Source: Streptomyces capillispiralis (GTDB lineage Bacteria; Actinomycetota; Actinomycetes; Streptomycetales; Streptomycetaceae). From it: a stretch of 64,000 bases of DNA. Shown in pieces: positions 57,601 to 64,000 of the stretch. Below the pieces are notes generated by a model. It saw only the letters and a list, made by a program, of their open reading frames with translations, was not told where the DNA came from and made no database searches. Position 1 is the stretch's first letter; each line of letters starts with the position of its first letter. The DNA is taken from positions 6,384,501 through 6,448,500 of the forward strand of contig NZ_VIWV01000001.1 of assembly GCF_007829875.1 (NCBI RefSeq), given 5' to 3'. Made by a program: the position numbers and the translations under genes.

Positions 57601-57989
57601 CCCTCCCACCCGACGAGCACGACCACGACCATCACCACGGCCACGACCGCGACGACCAGGCTCAGCAGCGCGGGGAACCGGGACACCGGCAGGTCCTCGC
57701 CGCGCCGCATCGCCCGCTCGCAGCGCACCCAGTGGTTGACCGCGCGCAGTGCGCACAGCACGCCCGCGGCGAGCAGCGCCAGCGCGAGCCCGACCCGCCA
57801 GCCCCAGCGCAGGTCCGGCAGGAACTGGTCCACGGCGAACCCGCCGCCGATCAGCGCGAGCGCGGTCCGCAGCCAGGCGAGGAACGTCCGTTCGTTCGCC
57901 AGGGAGAACCGGTAGTCGGGCGTCCCGCCCTCCCGTCGCACCTCCTCGGGCGCGAACCACAGCCTGACGTTGCGCACGAAGTCGCTCAC
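57597..57989 (-). CDS. DUF202/YidH-like membrane protein
   Basis: 130 residues from GTG 57989, overlapping the Nudix stop (GTGA). The YidH pattern FSLANERTFLAWLRTALALIGGGFAVDQFLP (about 27-57) holds the DUF202 arginine pair and first helix. Two further helices lie at about 64-84 (VGLALALLAAGVLCALRAVNHWVR) and 107-128. Function is unknown. Coupled both ways to Nudix and the second DUF202 gene; the two DUF202 proteins may pair in the membrane. Confidence 0.88.
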   Translation of the reverse strand: MSDFVRNVRLWFAPEEVRREGGTPDYRFSLANERTFLAWLRTALALIGGGFAVDQFLPDLRWGWRVGLALALLAAGVLCALRAVNHWVRCERAMRRGEDLPVSRFPALLSLVVAVVAVVMVVVVLVGWEG

Positions 57990-58531
57990 GCAGTGCCCCC
58001 CGGCCCCGCGGACGACGGAGCGGCAGCCCCCGACCGGTGCGCCTTGAACCGCTCGTACGCCACCAGCCCGTCCGGGGTCCACTCCCACTCGCCCAGGCGC
58101 CGCTCCAGCTCCGCCTCCGACAGGAAGCCGTGCCAGGCCACCTCCTCGGCCTGCGGCCGCACCGGCAGGTCGCAGCGGACCTCGTACACCGCCGACCACC
58201 AGCTGTGGCCGGCCGCGTCGTCGTAGCGGAACGTGAAGAGGTACTCGGGACGCGGCAGACCGGTCACGCCCAGTTCCTCCTCGGCCTCCCGCAGTGCCGC
58301 CTCGTCGTAGTCCTCGCCCGCGCCGACGACCCCGCCGACGAACATGTCGTACAGGGACGGGAAGACCTGCTTGCCCGGGGTGCGCCGGTGGACGAAGATC
58401 CGGCCCTCGGCGTCCCGGGCCAGGACGAAGGCGCAGCGGTGCCGCAGCCCCCGCGCGTAGGCCTCACCGCGGGAGGACCGCCCGATCACCCGGTCGTTCT
58501 CGTCGACGATGTCGATGATCTCGTCAGCACT
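57986..58531 (-). CDS. Nudix hydrolase (YfcD/IDI-like)
   Basis: 181 residues from ATG 58531 (MSADEIIDIVDENDRVIG). The full Nudix box GX5EX7REUXEEXGU is present in GGVVGAGEDYDEAALREAEEEL followed by GV (about 68-91). The N-terminal IVDENDRVIG and HRCAFVLARD are typical of YfcD/isopentenyl-diphosphate isomerase-like members of unclear substrate. First gene of the operon with two DUF202 genes. The 58532-58826 upstream gap (295 bp) includes a GC-rich hairpin near 58570-58605 and TTGACG-type promoter-like text near 58665-58710. Confidence 0.9.
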   Translation of the reverse strand, partial: SADEIIDIVDENDRVIGRSSRGEAYARGLRHRCAFVLARDAEGRIFVHRRTPGKQVFPSLYDMFVGGVVGAGEDYDEAALREAEEELGVTGLPRPEYLFTFRYDDAAGHSWWSAVYEVRCDLPVRPQAEEVAWHGFLSEAELERRLGEWEWTPDGLVAYERFKAHRSGAAAPSSAGPGGTA

Positions 58532-58826
58532 CATACGGCCATCCAAGCAGGCCGGCCGTGCGGGGGCGGGCGGCGCCGCCCGGCACGGGAGCGCCGCCCG
58601 GCCCGCCCCGCGCCGGCCCCTGGAGCGCACCCGCCCCGGTGTCACAAGTGGTCTGCATGTGAACGCAGTTGACGCGTGTAACGCACCGGGCACCCTTGAC
58701 GTGATCCGTTGGCTGACGGTTTGCTGTGAGTGATCAGCTCATGGCAGTCGGCAGCCGACCACTGCCGTACCACCGACCACCCGCCGTGAGTGGAGCCACC
58801 AGAAGAGCGCGTGAGGAAGTCCCGCG

Positions 58827-59777
58827 GTGTCCCCACCCCCGCCTCCCCTCGGCCGTCCCCGCAGACGTGCGGCACAGGCCTTCGACGAGGCTCTAGACGA
58901 CGCCGACCTCGTCGCCGCACGGACCGCGCTGTCACAGGGCCGATGGCAGCACACCCGCACGCTGCTGGTGCAGACGGGGGACGACTGGGACCGCAGGGGC
59001 CACCGGCTCACGGTGCTCGCGCGGGAGTCGTACTGCGCCGCCTGGGCCCGCGAGTGGCTGCTCGCCGAGCCCGACTCCGGTGACGCGTCCGCACTGCTCG
59101 CCCTCGCCCAGGTGCGGCGCGTGCTGCGCGGCAAGGAGAAGCCCGCCCGCGCCCGCGAGGCCTGCGCCACGGCGGCGGACCTGCTGCCCGCCGACCCCAG
59201 CCCCTGGCTCGGACTGCTCCTGCTGGAGTGCGCCCAGGGGGCCGAGGGGGACGTGGTCCGGCTCTTCGAACAGGTCCGCACCCGCTACGCGGACCACCAC
59301 CACGCCCACCACCTGGTGGTCGCCTGGCTCGCGGAGCGCCGCGTGGACGCGGGCCCCGACCCGCTGCACGAGGTGTACGACTTCGCCAACTGGGCCGCCG
59401 AACAGGCCCCCGCCGACTCGCCGCTGGCGATCCTGCCGGTCGTCGCGCACGCCGAGCGCTACCGCACCCTGGCCGCCGCCGGGCACGAACCCGCCGACCC
59501 GGTCGCCTCCGGCCACTGGGTCGGCCGCCGCGCCCGGCAGGTGATGAAGACCGCCTTCGACTGGTGGCTGGAGTGGGAGCAGGAAGGCCATCCGCGCCGC
59601 CTGGTCGACCTCAACTTCCTCGCCCACGCCAAGGTCTGCGAGGGCCGGGGGGCCGAGGCCGCCGCCCTCTTCCACCGCATCGGCGACCACGTCACGGCCG
59701 CCCCCTGGTCCTACCCCGACCGGGACGCCCGCACCGCCTTCCGCACCGCCCGCGCCGCCGCCCTGGGCACGGCCTGA
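58827..59777 (+). CDS. TPR-like protein of unknown function
   Basis: 316 residues from GTG 58827 with GAGGAAG upstream. The protein is helical, with TPR-like pairs: ALDDADLVAARTALSQGRWQHTRTLLVQ, LLALAQVRRVLRGKEKPARAREACATAADLLPADPSPWLGLLLLECAQG, and near the end VDLNFLAHAKVCEGRGAEAAALFHRIGDHVT. A His-rich segment (YADHHHAHHLVV) lies at about 152-163. No enzyme motif or signal is seen. The following amino-acid permease is 64 bp away and could be co-transcribed. The linker between them is a run of C tracts (59784-59820). Confidence 0.75.
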   Translation: MSPPPPPLGRPRRRAAQAFDEALDDADLVAARTALSQGRWQHTRTLLVQTGDDWDRRGHRLTVLARESYCAAWAREWLLAEPDSGDASALLALAQVRRVLRGKEKPARAREACATAADLLPADPSPWLGLLLLECAQGAEGDVVRLFEQVRTRYADHHHAHHLVVAWLAERRVDAGPDPLHEVYDFANWAAEQAPADSPLAILPVVAHAERYRTLAAAGHEPADPVASGHWVGRRARQVMKTAFDWWLEWEQEGHPRRLVDLNFLAHAKVCEGRGAEAAALFHRIGDHVTAAPWSYPDRDARTAFRTARAAALGTA

Positions 59778-59841
59778 CCCCAGCCCCCACCCCCCGACCC
59801 CCCACCCCCCGACCCGCCACCGATCCGAGGACGGTCTCGAC

Positions 59842-61383
59842 ATGACGACGGACAGTTCGAGCACGAGCAGAGCCACAGCCGACGGCATCCACACCTTCAA
59901 GGGGCAGGAGCGCGCCCTGCGCGCCGACCGCCTCGGCACCGGAGGCCTGCTGCTCTCCGTCCTGGCCGCGACCGCCCCCCTCATGGTGGTCGCGGGTGTC
60001 ATGCCCACTACATTCGCGGTGATGGGCATCGTCGGCCAGCCGCTGCTCTTCGTCCTCCTCGGCGTCGTACTGGTCCTGTTCAGCCTCGGCTACGCCGAGA
60101 TGAGCCGGCACGTCCACAACGCCGGCGCCTTCTACGCCTACATCTCCCGCGGCCTCGGCGGCACCGCCGGCGCGGGCGCCGCCCTGGTCGCGCTCGTCGC
60201 CTACAACGCCCTCCAGGTCGGCATCTACGGCATCTTCGGCTTCGAGGTCTCCGGCCTGTTCGCCACCTACGCCGACCTGGAGGTCGCCTGGTGGATACCG
60301 GCGCTCGCGGCCGTCGTCGCCGTCGGCGCGCTGGGCTGGCTCAAGATCGACGTCAACGCGCGCGTCCTCGGCGTCCTGCTGGTCATCGAGGTGCTGCTCG
60401 TCGTCGTCTTCGACATCGCCGCCGTCGCCGACCCCGCCAAGGAGGGCCTGTCCCTGCACGCCTTCAACCCGGACACGCTCTCCGGCGCCGGCGTGGGCAC
60501 CGCCCTCTGCTTCTGCATCGCCGCCTTCCTCGGCTTCGAGCAAGCCCCCGTGTACGCCGAGGAGACCAGCAGGCCGCACGTCCTCGTCCCGCGCGTGATG
60601 TTCCTCGCGGTCACCGGCGTCGCCGTCTTCTTCGCCCTCAGCAGCTGGGCGCTGACCGTCGCCACCGGCCCCTCCGCGATCGTCGGCACCTCCCGGGAGC
60701 AGAGCGCGGGCCTGCTGTTCTTCCTCACCGAGGACCGGCTCGGCTCCACCTTCACCGACGTCCTGCACATCCTGTTCGTGACCGGCATGTTCGCCGCGAT
60801 GCTCAGCTTCCACAACGTCGTCGCCCGGTACGCCTTCGCCATGGGCCGCGAGGGCCTGCTGCCCGCCGCCTTCGGCCGCACCACCGGCACCAGCGGCGCC
60901 CCCGGCACCGGCTCCCTGCTCCAGACCGGCGTCGCCGCCGTCCTGGTCGTCGTCTTCGCCCTCACCGACGACAAGCCGGCCGGCGACCCGACCGCGCCCG
61001 TCCTGCACCTGTTCACCTGGGGCGGCAACATCGGCGCCCTCGGCGTGATCGTGCTCATGGCCATCGCCTCCCTGTCCGTCGTCGTCTTCTTCGTCCGGCG
61101 CGGCGCCGCGGGCGCCCAGGCGTGGCGGCTGGTCACCTCGGGCCTGGCGGGCATCGCCCTGCTGGTGATCGCGGGCTACACGGTCAGGGACTTCGACGTG
61201 CTGGTCGGCGCGGGACCCGGCTCCTCCCTGAGCTGGGTCCTGCCCGGCGTCATCGGGCTCGCCCTCGTCGTCGGACTGGTCCAGGGCGCGGTCCTGCGCG
61301 CCCGCGCCCCCGAGCGACACGCCCGCATCGGGCTGGGCAACGAGGCGTTCCAGCTGGACAAGGAGGCCGAACGCACCTCGTAG
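59842..61383 (+). CDS. APC-family amino acid permease
   Basis: 513 residues with 12 helices from residue about 35. The first helix region LGTGGLLLSVLAATAPLMVVAGVMPTTFA, a conserved SLGYAEMSRHVHNAGAFYAYISRGLGG (about 82-108) and helix-6 AFLGFEQAPVYAEETSRP (about 228-245) are typical of APC transporters of the amino acid/polyamine type. The end is cytosolic and charged. It should import an amino acid or amine with protons or by exchange. Substrate is not predictable; the neighbours give no clue. Confidence 0.93.
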   Translation: MTTDSSSTSRATADGIHTFKGQERALRADRLGTGGLLLSVLAATAPLMVVAGVMPTTFAVMGIVGQPLLFVLLGVVLVLFSLGYAEMSRHVHNAGAFYAYISRGLGGTAGAGAALVALVAYNALQVGIYGIFGFEVSGLFATYADLEVAWWIPALAAVVAVGALGWLKIDVNARVLGVLLVIEVLLVVVFDIAAVADPAKEGLSLHAFNPDTLSGAGVGTALCFCIAAFLGFEQAPVYAEETSRPHVLVPRVMFLAVTGVAVFFALSSWALTVATGPSAIVGTSREQSAGLLFFLTEDRLGSTFTDVLHILFVTGMFAAMLSFHNVVARYAFAMGREGLLPAAFGRTTGTSGAPGTGSLLQTGVAAVLVVVFALTDDKPAGDPTAPVLHLFTWGGNIGALGVIVLMAIASLSVVVFFVRRGAAGAQAWRLVTSGLAGIALLVIAGYTVRDFDVLVGAGPGSSLSWVLPGVIGLALVVGLVQGAVLRARAPERHARIGLGNEAFQLDKEAERTS

Positions 61384-61458
61384 ACGGGGTGGTTACGGAA
61401 GTCTGACGGGCACCCGCGCTCCCTGGCCCGGCCGGGACGCGGGTGCTCGAATGGAGAG

Positions 61459-62208
61459 GTGAACTCCGAACATCCGCCGCCACCGGACCCGGACGAGCAG
61501 AGCGAGCCGGGCCGTCCCATCGGCCGCCGGGTCCTCCTCGGCACCCTCGGTCTGGGCGCCCTCGGCGTGGTCGGCGCCCCCACCCTCCAACGCGGCCTGG
61601 AGAGCTTCCTCGCCGGAGCCTCCGACAAGGACCCCACCGGCCTGACCGGACTGCTGCCGAACGGCGGCGGCTTCCGCTACTACTCGGTCACCTCCTCCGT
61701 CCCGCGCAGGAACGCCGACACCTACCGCCTCACCGTCGACGGCCTCGTCGACCGCCCCACCACCTACACATTGGACGAGCTGAGGGCGCTGCCGCAGACC
61801 CGCACGGTCCGCGACGTCCAGTGCGTCACCGGCTGGCGGGTGCCGCACACCCCCTTCGAGGGCGTGCGCCTGTCCCGGATCCTGGACGCCGCGGGGGTAC
61901 GCCCCACGGCCGGGGCGGTGCGCTTCACCTGCTTCGACGGCGCCTACTCCGAGAGCCTCACCCTCGCCCAGGCCCGCCGCGCCGACGTCCTGGTCGCCCT
62001 GCGCATGCGGGACGAGGACCTCGGCCACGCCCACGGCGGCCCGGTCCGCCTCTACGTGGCCCCCATGTACTTCTACAAGTCCGCCAAGTGGCTCTCCGGC
62101 ATCACCGTCACCGAGGACGTCGAACCCGGCTACTGGGAGGAACGCGGCTACGACGTCGACGCCTGGGTCGGCCGCTCGAACGGACGCGACGATGAACCCA
62201 CGAGCTGA
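61459..62208 (+). CDS. Tat-exported molybdopterin protein, sulfite oxidase/MsrP fold
   Basis: 249 residues from GTG 61459. The N-terminus has RR at 23-24 and the hydrophobic run VLLGTLGLGALGVVG, consistent with Tat. The Mo-pterin domain carries the Mo-ligand Cys122 (RDVQCVTGWRVPHTPFEGV), FTCFDGAYSESLTL and HGGPVRLYVAPMYFYKSAKWL. It lacks the dimerisation domain of sulfite oxidase, as in MsrP/YedY, which repairs oxidised methionine in exported proteins. The next gene, a cytochrome b561-like membrane protein overlapping by 17 bp, would supply electrons. Confidence 0.92.
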   Translation: MNSEHPPPPDPDEQSEPGRPIGRRVLLGTLGLGALGVVGAPTLQRGLESFLAGASDKDPTGLTGLLPNGGGFRYYSVTSSVPRRNADTYRLTVDGLVDRPTTYTLDELRALPQTRTVRDVQCVTGWRVPHTPFEGVRLSRILDAAGVRPTAGAVRFTCFDGAYSESLTLAQARRADVLVALRMRDEDLGHAHGGPVRLYVAPMYFYKSAKWLSGITVTEDVEPGYWEERGYDVDAWVGRSNGRDDEPTS

Positions 62209-62812
62209 CGCCCCGCCCGCCGCCGCCGTACGGCGCTTCGGCCGCGCCCCCCGGTGGGTGCACCGCGCCACGGCCGCGCTGATGGGCGTCTGCGTGCTCT
62301 CGGCCGCCTGCCTCTACGTCCCCCAGCTCGCCCAGCTCGTGGGCCGCCGCGCCCTGGTCGTCACCCTCCACGAGTGGTCCGGCCTCGCCCTGCCCGTCCC
62401 CGTCCTCGCCGGTCTCGCCTCCCGCGCCTTCCGCGCCGACCTGGGCCGGCTGAACCGCTTCGGCCCGCACGACCGCACCTGGCTGCGGGCCGCCCTGCGC
62501 CGCGACAAACGGCCGTCGTCCCGACCGGCCGGCAAGTTCAACGCCGGACAGAAGGTCTACGCGGCCTGGATCGCGGGCGCCACCCTGGTGATGCTGGGCA
62601 CCGGCCTGCTGATGTGGTTCACCCAACTCACCCCGCTGGTGTGGCGGACCAGCGCCACCTTCGTCCACGACTGGCTGGCGCTGACCATCGGCATCGTCCT
62701 CGCCGGCCACATCGGCATGGCGTGGGCGGATCCCGAGGCCCGGCGCGGCATGCGCACGGGGACGGTCCGCCGGGAGTGGGCGGAGCGCGAACACCCGCTG
62801 TGGCGGCCCTGA
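62192..62812 (+). CDS. Cytochrome b561-like membrane subunit (formate dehydrogenase gamma fold)
   Basis: 206 residues. Four helices: about 27-47 (RATAALMGVCVLSAACLYV), 62-78, 122-146 (YAAWIAGATLVMLGTGLLMWFTQL) and 158-180. His residues placed as haem ligands: PRWVHRATA, VTLHEWSG, FVHDWLAL and AGHIGMAW. This is the di-haem fold used by formate dehydrogenase and [NiFe]-hydrogenase gamma subunits. It overlaps the Mo-protein gene, so together they form a membrane electron path to the exported molybdoenzyme, replacing MsrQ (inference). Confidence 0.9.
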   Translation: MNPRADAPPAAAVRRFGRAPRWVHRATAALMGVCVLSAACLYVPQLAQLVGRRALVVTLHEWSGLALPVPVLAGLASRAFRADLGRLNRFGPHDRTWLRAALRRDKRPSSRPAGKFNAGQKVYAAWIAGATLVMLGTGLLMWFTQLTPLVWRTSATFVHDWLALTIGIVLAGHIGMAWADPEARRGMRTGTVRREWAEREHPLWRP

Positions 62813-62821
62813 GACGACACG

Positions 62822-62856
62822 GGCCCACCCGCGCCCCGAGGGGGAGCGGGTGGGCC
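62822..62856. terminator. Bidirectional terminator between cytochrome b and gluconate permease genes
   Basis: Perfect 11-bp stem (GGCCCACCCGC at 62822-62832, complement at 62846-62856) with a 13-nt loop, placed between two convergent stops. Confidence 0.85.
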
Positions 62857-62875
62857 GTACGCGCCCGGTCTCCGG

Positions 62876-64000
62876 CTAGATGATCAGCGAGAGCAGCAGG
62901 ACCAGGGCCCCGGCGACCACCGAGATGATCGTCTCCATGATCGACCAGGTCTTGATCGTCTGCCCGACGTTCAGCCCGAAGTACTCCTTCACCAGCCAGA
63001 AACCGGCGTCGTTGACATGGCTGAAGAACAGCGAACCGGCACCGATGGCCAGCACCAGCAGGGCCGCGTGCGTGGTCGACATGTCGGCCGCGAGCGGCGC
63101 CACCAGACCGGCCGCCGAGACGGTCGCCACGGTCGCCGACCCGGTCGCCAGCCGGATCGCCACCGCGATCAGCCAGGCCAGCAGCAGCGCCGGGATCGAC
63201 CAGTCCTCGGAGATGTCCAGGATCATCCGGCCCACACCGGTGTCGATCAGCGTCTGCTTGAAACCGCCGCCCGCGCCGACGATCAGCAGGATGCCCGCGA
63301 TCGGCGCGAGCCCCTTCTCGACCAGCGACGAGATCCGCTCCCGGCTGAACCCGGCGGGCATCCCCAGCGTGAAGATGCCGACCAGCACGGCCGCGAGCAG
63401 GGCGATGAGCGGGGAGCCGATCACGTCGAACACGCGCTGCACGGTGTTCTCGGGGTCGTCGACGACGATGTCGACCAGCGCCTTGGCCAGCATCAGCACG
63501 ACCGGCAGCAGGATGGTGGCCAGCGTCGCGCCGAAGCCGGGACGCTTCTCCAGGTCCTCGGAGGGCCGCTGCGGGATCATCCGCTCCGGCGCCGGGACGT
63601 CCACCCAGCGGGCGGCGTACTTGGAGAACAGCGGACCGGCGATGACCACCGTCGGAATGGCGATGAGCACGCCCAGGGCCAGGGTCACACCGAGGTTGGC
63701 GCCGACCGCGTCGATGGCGACCAGCGGGCCGGGGTGCGGCGGCACCAGACCGTGCATCACGGACAGACCGGCGAGCGCCGGGATGCCGATGCGCATCAGG
63801 GAGTAGTTGCCGCGCTTGGCGACCATCAGCACCACCGGGATCAGCAGCACCACGCCGACCTCGAAGAACAGCGGCAGCCCGATCACCGAGGCGATCAGCA
63901 CCATCGCCCACGGCATCGAACGGCCACCGGCCTTCGCCAGGATGGTGTCGACGATCTGATCGGCGCCGCCGGAGTCGGCGAGCATCTTGCCGAGGATCGC
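62876..64000 (-). CDS. GntP-family gluconate:H+ symporter, 5' truncated by window edge
   Basis: The frame is open to base 64000 and reads AILGKMLADSGGADQIVDTI at that edge, an internal GntP motif, so the start lies beyond the window. At least ten helices remain. Family features: HGLVPPHPGPLVAIDAVGANLG (about 60-80 of the visible part), the central loop ERMIPQRPSEDLEKRPGF, and FSHVNDAGFWLVKEYFG near the end. It imports gluconate or a related sugar acid. A gluconate kinase or GntR regulator would be expected upstream, outside the window. Convergent with the cytochrome b gene across a strong terminator. Confidence 0.93.
   Translation of the reverse strand, partial: AILGKMLADSGGADQIVDTILAKAGGRSMPWAMVLIASVIGLPLFFEVGVVLLIPVVLMVAKRGNYSLMRIGIPALAGLSVMHGLVPPHPGPLVAIDAVGANLGVTLALGVLIAIPTVVIAGPLFSKYAARWVDVPAPERMIPQRPSEDLEKRPGFGATLATILLPVVLMLAKALVDIVVDDPENTVQRVFDVIGSPLIALLAAVLVGIFTLGMPAGFSRERISSLVEKGLAPIAGILLIVGAGGGFKQTLIDTGVGRMILDISEDWSIPALLLAWLIAVAIRLATGSATVATVSAAGLVAPLAADMSTTHAALLVLAIGAGSLFFSHVNDAGFWLVKEYFGLNVGQTIKTWSIMETIISVVAGALVLLLSLII

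Noticed and set aside
59784..59820. C-tract run before the APC permease as a terminator or recombination site
   Set aside because: It has no inverted repeat; it looks like simple low-complexity sequence.
1..64000. Prophage, transposon, integrative element or biosynthetic gene cluster
   Set aside because: No integrase, transposase, att-like tRNA end, phage structural gene, PKS or NRPS domain was found; gene order and base usage are uniform core chromosome.

Overview
The window comes from a high-GC actinomycete, almost certainly a Streptomyces. The coding regions show strong third-position GC bias. GTG and TTG starts and ATGA/GTGA stop-start overlaps are common. There is a CX2CXCX5C SoxR, an LAXTG sortase-type surface protein and a DUF4331/SigK locus. 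From memory (not checked), the order dnaE2, lipase, anchored LPMO, GDSL lipase, SigK, hmgA, citrate transporter, aldehyde dehydrogenase, SoxR, gluconate permease follows the Streptomyces coelicolor core chromosome around SCO1740 down to SCO1680. I see no phage, transposase, integrase, CRISPR array, rRNA or tRNA. This looks like core chromosome carrying small regulators and catabolic islets.

Layout. 1-3.9 kb: the 3' part of dnaE2 coupled to a Y-family polymerase relative that lacks the catalytic acids (mutasome type). 4.2-6.2 kb: a secreted lipase convergent with a cell-wall-anchored AA10 LPMO. 6.5-10.8 kb: small housekeeping and unknown genes (DUF402, tandem GNAT, GntR, DUF72, AAA ATPase). 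10.9-13.5 kb: an overlapping operon of two GT2 glycosyltransferases and a polysaccharide deacetylase. 14.1-16.6 kb: a GDSL lipase facing a membrane Ser/Thr kinase. 16.6-22.9 kb: a DUF4331 - TPR - NicO operon divergent from sigK-rskA, with a SigK-like promoter in front of DUF4331. 23.5-26 kb: a drug-type ABC exporter divergent from its TetR, with two matching operators. 26-29.4 kb: an orphan type ISP restriction C-terminal domain, a GntR/UTRA regulator and hmgA. 29.6-33.3 kb: lipoprotein, TetR and molybdopterin oxidoreductase. 33.4-37.9 kb: citrate transporter, MFS exporter and an orphan sugar-type ABC ATPase.

38-46.3 kb: aldehyde and alcohol dehydrogenases, an EamA exporter with ArsR, TetR/acyl-CoA dehydrogenase, YiaA-like protein, TetR/MaoC, and soxR. 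A 19-bp palindrome occurs both before the aldehyde dehydrogenase and between the TetR and acyl-CoA dehydrogenase genes, suggesting one regulon. 46.4-49.3 kb: a 40-bp minisatellite, a zinc-ribbon protein of unknown role and a NamZ-type exported protein. 49.5-57.2 kb: SDR, acyl-CoA synthetase, TetR, a frameshifted LysR, acyl-CoA dehydrogenase, APH-fold kinase and quinone oxidoreductase. The gene content matches the chemistry of 4-hydroxyacyl-CoA catabolism (LvaA/C/D/E, ACAD10/11 logic). A GCATACCG-type palindrome recurs at both outer promoters of this block and before the molybdopterin oxidoreductase at 31 kb. 57.3-64 kb: a Nudix/DUF202 operon, a TPR-like protein, an APC permease, a sulfite-oxidase-fold protein with a cytochrome b partner, and the 3' part of a GntP gluconate permease that runs off the window.

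The most interesting items are the candidate 4-hydroxyacyl-CoA block with its shared operator, the AAACTARC regulon, the SigK-DUF4331-NicO unit, the orphan type ISP domain, three minisatellite-like repeats and the LysR gene with two compensating frameshifts. All functional calls are from reading the sequence; no database search was run.
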